Below, in pieces: positions 11,812 to 23,331 of a stretch of DNA of 64,000 bases (the first letter of the stretch is position 1; each line of letters opens with the position of its first letter). The DNA is from Daldinia sp. FL1419 (lineage: Eukaryota; Ascomycota; Sordariomycetes; Xylariales; Hypoxylaceae): the NCBI GenBank assembly GCA_025201765.1, contig MU623508.1:1-64000 (forward strand), in the 5' to 3' direction. A program made the translations under genes and the position numbers. The notes under the pieces were generated by a model, which saw nothing but the letters and a program-made list of their open reading frames with translations, was not told the origin of the DNA and made no database searches.

Positions 11812-14258
11812 TTTATCCTGGAGCTGCTGAGCCAGCAGTGATGTGGAGCCCGGCTGGAGGTATTAGGGACGAATCGTAAGGTAGAAAATATAAAGTCGAG
11901 AAGCCAAAAGTACGATATTTGTGTGGGACGGGGCGGGACGAGCAGTGTTGTCGCTATCCCAATACAACCGTACGGGCCTCTTAATATACGAGTGAAGAAT
12001 ATCGTGTGCGTGTTCCAACGTCTAGGGGGGAAATCCAGAGGGGAGAAATTATTTGAGTTATAGTTTAGTTTCGACCCGAGGAGATTGATTATTAGGTAGA
12101 ATTAGAAGGACGACGATGGACAAAAGAAAAGTAAAAGTAAAAGAATCAAGAAGATTTGCGAGTTAGAAATATGTCCAGAACGGTACCCATTTGGTATGTG
12201 CCTAGGTAGGTAGGTATCAAGAAGGAAATATCCATGTGTTAGCCGCCAATAAACGAACGTCTCCCAAAAAGACGATGGCTACCTAGGTACTGATGCAGGA
12301 GACATCTTGACTTGTCTTGAGAAATTTCCAGGAAGTGATCCACTTCCAACCACTTCCAAACAACCCGGTGCAACTGGATAGCCTGACTTGGTCTAGTTGC
12401 GTTTATCTCATTCATTCATACACGTGTAGTGGGATGGACCGAAAGATGAACGACCTGGCGGAGTTTTCCTGTAGTGGCAAGACGAATATCCACCATTTCT
12501 GCGTGCGCACAGTGGCTCATAAAAAGAAGAAGCCTATGGGCCCATGGTTATAGACGTGATAGGAATATAACCCAGCTGAACTATGATGGATACATCATAC
12601 GAGAGGGCTCGAGTCCGAATGGCAGCAATGCGATATAGGATGTAGACAACATAAGCAGCCTGCTTGAAATAGCTAGTTATAACTTCTATGAATTTTTGGT
12701 GGAAAATGGGCGCCGACTCCAGAAAATAGCTATTATGGTAGGGTCGGAAGAGCTGCCACGTTAAATTCATGCCCTATATTGAATCGCCGCTGCATGCCTG
12801 AAACGTTTTCCGATACGAGCTGGGTTTTAAAGGAAAGTCGTCAGTGCTCGGATTGGAAACATACAGCCATGTAAATTTACGGTAATGTGGAATAATAAAT
12901 GTGGAATACCTTAAAATATGTGGAGTGACTGCATGCAAGCAAGTATACATAGTAGAGATATAGAAGAGGGTATTACTTGACCAACTGCACCGCTGTGGTG
13001 CTTTGTGGGAACTGAACCACCTGTACCATTGGAACACACTATGTATTGTACAATATATAGGTACCTAAGGTACCTAGGTAGGTAAGTTCTAAGGTTCTTA
13101 ATGCATAGGTAGTTATTATCTCCATAATCCCTTTGATTCTTTTTTAAAAATTTCATTTTATATTTTTTTTATATTTCAATGCTTGGTTTTGGTTACACAT
13201 CGTGTGACTTGACAACACGATATCTAGTATATTTTTGAACAGGTCGGCGTAGGTAGTTCAAGGTGGGTAGGTACACGTAAAGGACGTGACAAGCTAAAGC
13301 CTCACAATTGGGTAGGTATTCATCATGTACTTTGATCTTGATCTATTAATTGCGTGGTTCTGAAATTAGGATCCTTTATAGGTAGGTCTAGTATGAATTC
13401 CTCCTATTTCGCTATAAAAGATTCACCATCTTGAACCGTTCCGAGATTCGAAACGGCTAGGCGTAGCCGACGCATGTGATACCATCCCCGAAAAACGCAG
13501 ATATAACTTAAAGATCTTCACCTTGTACTCTAAAGGCGTACCCATCTTCCAACCAGGTACCGTCACACAAAGGTAACCAATGCCTACCTAGTAGAAGATC
13601 AATACTCGAGGGAATTATGAGGGGTCACTGCTCCATTGAACTGGAGCCTCCAACCCTGCCTGCTCTTGTCGCTGACGCCGATGTCTGCTGCTAGAAGCGG
13701 ATGACTTAACAACAAGCACTCCGATATCCAGCCCACGCTTCCACAACTTCATCCGTCTGGTCTCATCTAATAGGCACGGTATACAGCCGACGCACTATCC
13801 TGTTACAAAATTTATGTCCGCTCTCGGCCAAGCCATGAAAACCTTGTAATAGGCGGGCTATACGTCTAATGGCATTGGCCCCAAGTGCTTGTTTTGTCCT
13901 ATAGTTGACGCGAATCCTAGCATCAGACTAGGGTGGTGAGCTAACGTGATAAAGGAGAAATTCGCAGAAAGGGGGAAAAAAAAGAAAGAAGGCTGTGGGC
14001 CAAGTTGAAGTGGCCTACATAAGACGGCGAAAACGTCTTGGATCTCATGTTGAACGCCTAATGTTTTGGTTGCAAAAACAGAGACTGAACAAATCCCGTA
14101 GACCCAAGCTCCGGGGGTACCTGCGTCTGCCACCATGTTGTATAGCGGGTTTCGCGAGGCACGCCCGCTATATCATCCATACCTAATACGTTCCACTACC
14201 TACCCTCCTCTTACATTCCCCCTTTTCCTCCTCTAAGGGCTCAGCTTCGGGAGCTATT
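11812..14258. other. 2.4-kb intergenic region with TAGG motifs
   Basis: No supportable gene. It carries repeated CCTAGGTAGGTA-type tetranucleotide motifs at about 12201-12218, 13062-13085, 13250-13272 and 13308-13318, as often seen between genes in Sordariomycete-like fungi. An inverted repeat with perfect 9-bp arms (TATAGCGGG at 14141-14149, CCCGCTATA at 14164-14172) lies about 100 bp beyond the EMG1 stop codon. A related GCGGGCTATAC string is near 13854. Confidence 0.5.
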
Positions 14259-15445
14259 TCAAAGGATGTCCCAGACATCCTCGGCAGCGTGGCAAAACTT
14301 GCTGCATGCAACACTAGCCGATAAACTGTATTGGCTAATTGAAATCTTCTCGTCTACGTACTCGTCGGCGAAGTTGTCCGGGCCTTTAGCCATGGCACCG
14401 ACGAAAACGCAGATGCTTTCCTTAGGTCCGAGGGTCTGGATATAATCTCGTACTCGCACAGTGGCCGAGTCAAAGCTCAGCGTGACCTTGCGGCAATTGG
14501 GAGGGAGATGGTCCGTGATTGGGTTCTGGATGACTCGAAGGAGCTTCTCTTGCGAATTGGTTGAGCGGATGGACAGACGATGGAGTAGCTGAACCATCAA
14601 CCCAGCAAACCGCTTGAATGTTCGAGGGATACGAACGGTTGGTGATACCTCAATGAGGACACCCTTGGCAGTCTGGATGTATATTTGCAACTTGCCCGCC
14701 TTGTTGATGGGAGAATCCAGAAGTGTAAGAAGGCACTATAGCAGTGGGACATATCGTTAGCATGTTGAATGCCAACCTAAAACCAATGGCTTGTTGAAGA
14801 GTAAGCAAAATAGAATGTTATGGCTAGCGTACCTGATGCGTAATATCTGGTCGAGCGTCACTGATGTCCCTGTTCATCTTGCGCATCACTCCTATGTGTT
14901 CATCGCTGTTCAGAAGCGAGTATTTGTCCTCACGCTGCATGCCTGCACGGCCTGCACCATTTCCGTGGGAAGCCTTGTAAGTTTCTAGACTAGCATTTGA
15001 TAGGACTACTATGAGTCTTTGGCTATCCTTGTCATTGGAGGCTATTGGTACGTGCTGCTCAGCGACGAGTTGGGGGAGAGCGGGAGGAGGTAGCGATTGA
15101 GTGCCTACGGGAGTAACCATTGTTGTTAGAAAAGCGGTTTGCAGCTTTAAATTAAGTGAAGAGCAATCGACCAAGTATTGTAAACTTGTAAAGAAGCTTT
15201 TGAAGAGATTAAAGGATGTCCTTTGACGTATTGATAGGTGCAAAAGTGCAAGCGAGCGGCTGAGCTCAGAGCATGACTCGGAGCAGCCTATGCGTACCTA
15301 GGTAATAGGTGGAACAACCAAGTCGAGGTATTTTTTCTTTCCTCTTCTTCTTTTTTATTCCTTAAAGCAGAAAAAAGGGAGGGGAAAAGTAATCCTTCAA
15401 CTTACGAGGTCGCTTTCCAGCACGGTATTCTGTGGTGGAAGGCAT
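14259..15445 (-). CDS. EMG1: EMG1/NEP1 rRNA pseudouridine N1-methyltransferase
   Basis: This SPOUT-class methyltransferase acts in the nucleolus on the 18S rRNA hypermodified pseudouridine and is needed for small-subunit assembly. My model has three exons: 15445-15406, 15104-14833 and 14735-14259, giving 262 residues. Intron 2 (97 nt) has donor GTACGC, branch site GCTAAC (14756-14761) and acceptor TATAG, and joins DITHQ to CLLTLLDSP in phase 0. Intron 1 (301 nt) has donor GTAAGT, branch site CTAAC and acceptor CGTAG, and gives an N-terminus [14 protein letters not shown], basic as expected for a nuclear protein. Family signatures are [29 protein letters not shown] (139-147, RNA binding), FVGAMAKG (215-222, cofactor-site knot) and [14 protein letters not shown] (241-254). 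Family length in yeast is about 252. The alternative is a start at 15120 without exon 1 (254 residues). Identity is very firm; exon 1 is moderately sure. Confidence 0.95.
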
Positions 15446-15989
15446 GACTTTTGATATGATGTAGTAATAGTAGTATGGAATATAAAATTCTTAGCAAACC
15501 TTGAAAGGTTGTTAGTGTAGGAGCGATACAGCGTTAGCCAGAGCGAAGACTAGATCAGCAATATTCTTTTTTGAATAAATTTTGTTTTATAAAATATTGT
15601 ATGGAAATAGAGAATGGGATATTGGTGGATAAAAATAGAAGAATTGAAATGAAGAAATTGTTAAAAAAAAGAACGGATTAAGTTATAAGATGTGGAGAGG
15701 ATTCTTTTATTGGTGAACCTTAAAGATCCTAGCAACTTTTTCAATAGTTTTTAGATTCTATTTATATATATTATAGTTGCAGGCCAAAGTAACAACATAT
15801 TATCAAATACTATTAGAAATGGTTAAATACCATTTTATATTAAATCAGCTTTGGGATATCTAAGGTAGTTAAAAGGTATATTAATAAAAAAATATTTAAT
15901 ATATTAAAAAAATTCAAAATTTATATTAAAATAATTAGTTCATAATATTGAATTTATTAATTCAATTAATTAATTTTTGAAATTAAATT
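15446..15989. other. Right border of the gene island
   Basis: Contains the EMG1 upstream region; composition falls to very AT-rich from about 15560 onward. No gene seen. The change is abrupt and followed within a few hundred bases by a LINE fragment. Confidence 0.55.
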
Positions 15990-16512
15990 ATTTTATTATT
16001 ATTTATTATTATTCCAATTTACCTAAATTATGTTATAAATATCTAATCCATTTTTTGATATTTATTTTAAATAAGAATTATAATTTAAAAAAAATATTTA
16101 TTCTTTATTTATATAAATTACATTATTATAATATTAATTATTCCTTATATTCTTATTAAAACATATTTTTTAATAAAAATAATTAAATTTAAATATAAAA
16201 ATCTTTTAATATATTATAATATAAAATTTTTATAAAATAATATAATAATAATTTAAAAATAAAGTGATAATAAAATTTAAAATAATTTTATAATTTTTTT
16301 AATTAATATTAAAAATATTAATATATTATAAAAAAGTTATTTTTAAAAGAAATTAGGGTATATATAATCTTTATAAAATATAAATATATATAAATAACTA
16401 TTACCTATTTTTATTTTTATAATTTTCTTTTTAATATTACATTTATTTTTAAAATAATTCAAAATAATATTATTAATTTATAACCTTCTTTAATTAATTT
16501 AATTTTCTTTAT
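15990..16512 (-). mobile_element. LINE 3'-end fragment (L5)
   Basis: The plus strand begins with a TTATTATTATT tail and the complement of the LINE 3' end (CCAATTTACCTAAATTATG..., compare 20012 and 37665). It continues with the same order of blocks as 19977-20520, up to TTAATTAATTTAATTTTCTT at about 16510, where similarity stops. It is a 5'-truncated, heavily RIP-mutated copy. No target duplication was found. Confidence 0.65.
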
Positions 16513-17211
16513 TGTAGAAATATTAGTTATGTAACTATGATAGGACAGATTCACTTGAATCCTGTATTTAAATTTTAGATATTTAGTCTACAATTATTTT
16601 AGCAAATTTAGACTAGAAACTTTTGACCAGCTACCATAATTACCACTTATCTGGTCTGTGCAGATGTATCTGTGGGGCTGTGTACATTATACCAAAAATT
16701 TTAGTTTAAAATATATATATGGTTTTTTAAGATTCTTACAGAAAATATCTATATAAAATAAAAAAGATTTTTATTAAAATAATTAATAATTAAATAATAA
16801 AAATAAATATTTTTAATTTGTAAATATTTAGAAATAATAATAATTAATATAAAACCTTATATTTTATTTTTATATAATGTAAAAAAAGAATAAAAATATT
16901 ATATATAATTAATAATTTTAGGTTTTTATTAATATATTATTTAATTATTATTTTTATTAAATAATAATAAAATAATAAAAGGCTTTATTCATTTTGTATA
17001 AATTATAAGGATTAATTATAAATATTTTAAAATCCGTTAGTATTTTTGCTGATCTTTCTATTATAATATTAATGTGTTATTGGATTTAAAGGGTAAAAGT
17101 TGCGCATTTTTATTTTTACATAATATTTAATAATAATATAATTAATAATATTTTAATTAATCCCAAATTTCATTAATAATTTAAAAATAAACCTTTTTAA
17201 TTTCAAATATA

Positions 17212-17287
17212 TTTGCTAGTTTTGAAAATGTTCGCTAGTTTTGAGCACGTTCATTAGCCTCAAATATGTTTATTAACCTTAAATATA
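17212..17287. repeat. 19-bp imperfect tandem repeat, four units
   Basis: Four 19-bp units: TTTGCTAGTTTTGAAAATG, TTCGCTAGTTTTGAGCACG, TTCATTAGCCTCAAATATG, TTTATTAACCTTAAATATA. Several differences between units are C/T or G/A and consistent with RIP acting after duplication. Confidence 0.75.
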
Positions 17288-17450
17288 TTTATATTGTTAT
17301 TTAAAAACTTAATTCTTTGTTTAGAAATATGCTATAATATATAACTATAAGCTTAAAATATATCTCTTAAATTTAAAATTAATGCTATATTTAGACTAAA
17401 TTCACCTTAAATTCAAACGCGTGGTTTGTGTTAGAGGATAACTGGGCTGA

Positions 17451-17511
17451 GAATAAATGCAAACAATTGAGGATAAATGCAAACAACTGAAGATAAATGC
17501 GAGCGGTTTGA
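17451..17511. repeat. 20-bp imperfect tandem repeat, three units
   Basis: Three units of GAATAAATGCAAACAATTGA type (17451-17470, 17471-17490, 17491-17511). It is independent of the nearby 19-bp array. Confidence 0.8.
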
Positions 17512-17869
17512 AATTAGGGTTCAGGGCTCCTGAAATACATTAGTAAACAATTTAAAAGCATTAATTATATTTTATAAATTATAGAAACAACAAATTAACT
17601 ATTAATATATTTTAATATAATTTATTATTATATAAATAATCACATTCTTACCTCAAATTAGGAAATAACTTTTTATGGATATGGTATATCAGGGGTCTAA
17701 TTAATTAAAAATTATTGTGGTATAAAAGATATAAAGAAAAACCGTCCTCTTAGTCTAAGCCCCACTGAGATATAGTTATAGGACAAAAAAACCACACACC
17801 TCAAATTTATATATATATAATTTCAATAATTCCTTTTAATACCATAATATATAGATATTAATAATATAT

Positions 17870-18277
17870 TGAACAGGAGCTCTAATAACTCCTGTAGGAT
17901 ATGCCCTATACTTTAATTAACCCATATCAAGCCAAAGGCTATATAAACCAGAAAATATAAGGTGATTATATCCTGAAGAAGGTATTAAAGTGATTAGGTA
18001 GGAGATCTAATAGAGGTGATTATTTATTAATAATAATATATATAAAATTAGATAAATAATATATTTAATAAAAGAATAAATTTATAAATTATTATAAAAT
18101 TTATAAAAAAAATATAATAATTTTTATAAATTTGATTTAATTAGATAAGAAAATAATTTTTGGAGGTTTATTTATATTTATATGAATTTGTAGGAATTTA
18201 AGAAGGGTAGGTTTTATAGAAATTAATAAGGTTTTTGTAAAATAAAATTTATTATATAATCATATTATCCCAATTTA
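17870..18277 (-). repeat. LTR of Gypsy element G0 (408 bp)
   Basis: Reverse complement of the 408-bp LTR present four times at 20640-37623. It starts TGAACAGGAGC on the plus strand and ends CCCAATTTA, the complement of the LTR start TGAACC with RIP changes. It is preceded by ATAT (17866-17869), the usual 4-bp target. This is the 3' LTR of G0; the 5' LTR is beyond the right edge. Confidence 0.9.
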
Positions 18278-19976
18278 AAATTCCCCAGAGTTGATGATGT
18301 TGCTTATTAATGAATTAATTTTAATAAAAATGAATTGGAAATATTATAAAAAAAATAATTAAATAAAAAAAAATCCTAATTTTCCAAATCCTTAATTAAT
18401 CTTTATATAATCTTTATATCCTTTTTACCTCCCCCTAGGTATTTTAATTATAATTTTATATTTTATAATTTTATAAATCTTTTCCTCTAATTCCATTATT
18501 AATACCTCCTAATTAATATTTATTTAATTAAATAGATTAATTTCTAATTTAATTATTTATTTGTTAGATTTTCTATTAATAATTCCCCAATACCTTTATT
18601 TATCCTATATAAATAACTTTAATTTATTATTTAATATATTATTTTTTTAATTTATTTCTATTTAGCTTTTTAATTATATATTAATTTTGATTTAAAATCT
18701 TACTAATTAAATAAAATTTGTACCAATTATATTATAATTATTAATTTTTGGATATATTAATATACTTAATTATATTATAAATTAAAATTAAATTACCAAT
18801 ATTTAAGAATTATTTCTTAATTTTTGTAAAGTTTTGTCTATTATTCTTATTTACTATAATTTATCATTTATTTTATATAATTTACAAAATTCTTTTTATA
18901 TTAATTAATTGGTACTTAATTATATATGTATATATATCTAAAAAAATTTTTAGAATCTTAATATTTTTCTAATTTAATACCTTCCATGATGGTATAGTAG
19001 TTTTGATTGGGAATATTGGTTGTTTATTGTAAATGATTTTGTAAACATTAAGTTTTAAGGATTTTATTAAAATCCAATTAACCTATATTATAGTATTTAA
19101 GAGTTGGGTTTAACCTTTTTCTTTTTTATTGGTTAGTTTTGTTAGTTTATATTTAATTGGTTTATGGTTGATTTTAATTTGGTTTTAAGTTTATAGAAAA
19201 TAAACTAGTTTGATTTTTTAATGTATACCAAGTTCCTGATAGATTTTCGTGATTTTGCTTTTAAATTTTAAATCTTTATTTATTTTAATTATAAGGGGTT
19301 GACTATATTGGAAAATTATCTTTTCTTTTATAAATTTAATAATACTTTTGGAATTAATTGAGTGGAATGATAAGGTTTTTAGATAATTGGATAATTATTT
19401 TTAGGTTTTAATGATTGTTTTATAATTAAAGTTATTTGGTATGTATTAAACATCTAGAATTCAATAAGTTAAGACCTCTGTAGGGGTTAAATAATTTATA
19501 GGATTTGTTAGTCTTTTTTTATTTGTTTACTAATATTTTTTATATATTTTAATTGTTTTTTTAATATATTTATAAAAACCTTTCCAATAATATAAAATTA
19601 AAATTTATTAATATATTAAATCTCTTCCCCTATAACCATATCTTATATAAAGTTCTCTCATAATTCTTCATTTTATTAATTTATAATTAATAATATAACA
19701 ATTGAAATATTTTTTATCCATTTTTTTCCATAAGATCTTATTAAATATAATATATTTTAATATTTTAATTTTAAATTTCAAATAATTTTTATATCTTTTA
19801 AAAGTATTATTAATTAAAAATCTTAAAGGCATTTTAAATATTAATAAATATTATATTATTTTTTATAACTTTGAACTCCATTAATTAAATAGTTATAAAA
19901 TAGTTGGTTATGTCTTATCTTAGTTCTTGGGGTCTAACATTACTAATATAAGATATATTAATATCATATTAAGTTA
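18278..19976 (-). mobile_element. Gypsy element G0, 3' internal part
   Basis: Reverse complement of the 3' internal part of the plus-strand Gypsy copies (compare 35530-37215). It begins at the polypurine-tract side, then runs through the integrase-end region. All frames are broken. It is interrupted at 19976 by LINE L1; the 14-bp string ATCATATTAAGTTA at 19963-19976 recurs at 59678-59691, where G0 resumes. Confidence 0.85.
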
Positions 19977-20639
19977 TTATTTATTTATTTATTTATTACT
20001 ACCCCAATTTACCTAGAATATATTACAGGTATCCAGTCCATTTTTTAGTATTTGTTCTAGGTAAAAACCATATTTCAGAAAAAACCTACCTGCCACCTAT
20101 CTAAATAAATTATATTATTATAATTTTAATTTTACCCTATATTCTTATTAGAATTTACCCTCCAATAGAAATAATTAAACTTTAATATAAAAAAACATTT
20201 TATATATTATAATACCTAAATTACATAAAATAATATAATAATAACCCAAATATAAAATAATAATAAAATCTAAAATAACTTCATTATTTTTTTTAATAAA
20301 TAATAAAAACGTTATTATAATATAAAGAAATTATTCCAAAAGAAAATCAAAATATATATAATTTATATAAAATATAAATATATATGAATAATCTTATATT
20401 TTTATAAAAAGCCATTATCCATTCTTATTTTTATAATCCTTTTTTTAATATCATAATATTATATTTATTTTCTAAAATGGCTTAAAATAATATTATTAAT
20501 TTATAATCCTTTTTAATTAATTTTAATCCTTTTTATATACCTTATTTATATTTTATAATATTATAATATAATATTACCATACCCATTATATTCATAATCA
20601 AATATTATTTTAAAAAATTTATTTTATTTTTATATATAT
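19977..20639 (-). mobile_element. LINE L1, 3' end segment
   Basis: Starts with the (TTTA)n complement of the LINE tail and the 3'-end block CTACCCCAATTTACCTAG, then follows the LINE 3' UTR in reverse up to the Gypsy insertion at 20640. Further L1 segments are 44241-45313, 47667-47909, 49420-49571 and 59308-59677. L1 as a whole is a 5'-truncated LINE of roughly 2.5 kb of its own sequence, spread over almost 40 kb by later insertions. Confidence 0.85.
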
Positions 20640-21047
20640 TGAACCGGGGTAGTGTGATTATATAATAGGTCCTACCCTACAAAGACCTTATTAGCCTCCA
20701 TGGAACCTACCCTTCTCAGGTTCTTACAGGCTCATATAGACATAAATAAACTTCCAAGAATTATTTTCTTATTTAATCAAATTAAATTCACCAAGATCAT
20801 TACATTCTCTTCATAAATTTTATAATAATTTATAAATTTACTCTTTTATTAAATATATTATTTATCTAATTTTATACACATTATTATTAATAAGTAATTA
20901 CATCTATTAAATCTCCTACTTAATTACCTTAATATTTTTTTTAAGATATAATTATTTTATATCCTCTAACTTATACAGTTTTTAATTTAATATAGATTAA
21001 TTAAAATATAAGGCATATCTTGCAGAAATTATTAGAACTTCTGTTTA
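20640..21047 (+). repeat. LTR-A (5' LTR of G-out)
   Basis: 408 bp, from TGAACCGGGG to CTTCTGTTTA. The first 100 bp keep mixed base composition; the rest is almost free of G. It inserts into LINE L1 between TATATATAT and ATATTATATT. Confidence 0.92.
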
Positions 21048-21048
21048 A

Positions 21049-21080
21049 TGGCAACCACTATAGGATTTAAACCCACAACC
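21049..21080 (+). other. Primer binding site of G-out
   Basis: One base after the LTR comes TGGCAACCACTATAGG continuing to ATTTAAACCCACAACC. Its complement has the form of a tRNA 3' half: CCA end, discriminator G, acceptor strand, T-arm with GGTTTAAATCC. The match thus appears to reach through the T-loop, longer than the usual 10-18 nt. The end (G73) would fit Ser or Asn tRNA, but the tRNA cannot be fixed without the genome. Confidence 0.65.
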
Positions 21081-22890
21081 TTAATTTTAAAAGGACCATT
21101 ATTATTTTAATTAATTAGAATTAATAATTATTTAATTAATTTTATTAAAATTATTATTAGATTAATTAGAATAAATATTTAATTTATAAAGGCCAATATT
21201 TATAAAAATTAAAGTATAATTAATATAATTAACATTTACCTAATTAAAATTATTATTATTTAATTAGAATAAAAATAATTTTAAGATTAAAAAAATAAAA
21301 CTGAAAAAATAAAGAATGAAGAAAATTAATTTAACCTTAAAAATCTTTAAAATAATTTTAATACACTTAAATTTTATATAATTAATATTAGAAATAATTA
21401 TTATATATAATAAAATAAAAAATATTTAATTAATTAACATATATATTATATAAAAACATATTATACAATATTTTGAAAAAGATGAAGATATTAAATATAA
21501 AATAATTGAAAAAGTTCAATATACTAAAAAAAGAAATTATATAAAGATCCATACCATAATCAACAAAAATTAGTAAAAAATTATTAGTTATTATTATAAA
21601 ACAAAAATAAAATTATAAAATTTAAATTATTTTTAAAACTTATACCTTCTAAAGTAAGGCTAATAAGGTAATTAAATATTAATATTAAAAGATTAATAAT
21701 TATTATATAAATTTATAAAAATTATTATAAAATTAATAACCACATAATATATATAGAAAGTTATAAAAGAAAAAATATATATTACTCAATTCTAAACCTT
21801 GTATTTATTTCCTTAATTGGGTTATCCGTATGAAAAGGATAGGATTTATTTAAAATTATTGTTGTATTAAGATTAATTTATTTTCTAAAAATCTTTGAAA
21901 TAAAATAATTAAAAACTAAGATTATTGTTATTTATTTAAAGAATAAATTGAATATAATAAGGAAGAATAGTTATATAAAATATAAACCCTTAAATCCCCC
22001 TTAAAATTCAAATAAAAAATAATTAGAATTACCATTATTTTCTTATATATTTTTAAAATAATAATCAATTGAATAATTACTTAATATTTTATCTAATTAA
22101 CCCAAGTTAAACATAATAACACCCTTTAAAATACCCCCTTTATTACCCTTCACAAATATTATATAGTAAAACCTTTTTACTATTAAATTTAATTTTATTA
22201 ATTATTGTAAAAGATTAAATACAGTTATAAATAACAAGCCTAATTAAGAACAAATAATATTTTAATAATTAAAAAACCTTAAACAATTAAGGTCCCTTTA
22301 TTAACTTAATCTCTGTATTACACCCAAATATCTACTATCAATATACTTAATTTTTATAAATATATTTAAATTATTTAATGCAAAATTAAAAATATTTTTT
22401 ATATAAATAATTAATATAATACTAATTATTATATAATAATAATAACTATTTTCAATTATTATTAGAAATATATTAATAATTTTAGCATTTACCACCTAAA
22501 AATTAATAATAACCCTTATTCCTACTATTAGAACAAATATTATTAATTAGGGTATAAATGTTTATTTAATCATATTATACCAACCTATCCTACTTAAATT
22601 TAACAAATACTCTCATTACTTATTCAATAAATTAAATATAACCTAATGGCTTAAAGACATATACTACATTTTTTAACATTATAAAATAATTAATACCAAT
22701 TTAATTATAAATTTACCTTATTAAATAATTAATAAAAATATTAAAAAGCAAATTAAAATTATTATTAACAAAATTACCATTTAAAAAAAAATCTATAATT
22801 AACTAAAAACTAAATTTGCCCCACACAATTCCAATAATTTCAAACCTTTTCAAAAAAAGCTTAAAGAATTTGGAAATAAACCTACATTAT

Positions 22891-23298
22891 TGAACCAGGG
22901 TAGTGTGATTATGTAATAGGTCCTACCCTGCAAAGACCCTATTAGCCTCCATGGAACCTACCCTTCTTAGGTTCTTATAGGTTCATATGGATATAAATAG
23001 GTTTTTAGGAGTTGTTTTCTTATTTGATTAGATTAAGTTTGCAAGGATTATTACATTTTTTTTATAAATTTTACAATAGTTTATGAATTTGCTTTTTTAT
23101 TGAATATATTGTTTATCTAATTTTGTATGCGCTATCATTGGCAAGTAATCACCCTTATTAGATCTCTTATCTGATTATTTTAATACCTTTTTCAGGATAT
23201 AGTCATTTTGTATCCTTTGGTTTATATAGCTTTTGGCTTGATATGGGTTAGTTGAAGTATAGGGTATATTTTGCAGGAGTTATTAGAGTTCTTATTTA
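22891..23298 (+). repeat. LTR-B (5' LTR of G-in)
   Basis: 408 bp, TGAACCAGGG to CTTATTTA. Composition flips at about 22985: before it C and G are both present, after it C is nearly absent. Confidence 0.92.
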
Positions 23299-23299
23299 A

Positions 23300-23331
23300 T
23301 AGTGATTATTATGGGATTTGAATCTGTAATT
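23300..23331 (+). other. Primer binding site of G-in
   Basis: Same position (one base after the LTR) and same layout as in G-out, but mutated on the other strand: TAGTGATTATTATGGG then ATTTGAATCTGTAATT. The two copies complement each other, because each retains bases the other lost. Confidence 0.6.

Larger units (their letters stand above)
16513..17869. other. AT-rich segment between elements, with two minisatellites
   Basis: Not aligned to the LINE, Gypsy or Helitron families. Less-degraded patches with moderate GC occur at 16530-16700 and 17660-17800. The stretch 17784-17841 repeats, inverted, the left border of the gene island (1527-1585). No frame of note. Confidence 0.45.

Noticed and set aside
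12774..14136. Minus-strand frames of 78-92 codons between VOC and EMG1
   Set aside because: No similarity, no plausible introns, composition like the intergenic DNA around them.
21049..21080. tRNA gene fragment
   Set aside because: Only the 3' half layout is present, in the antisense sense, one base after an LTR: a primer binding site.
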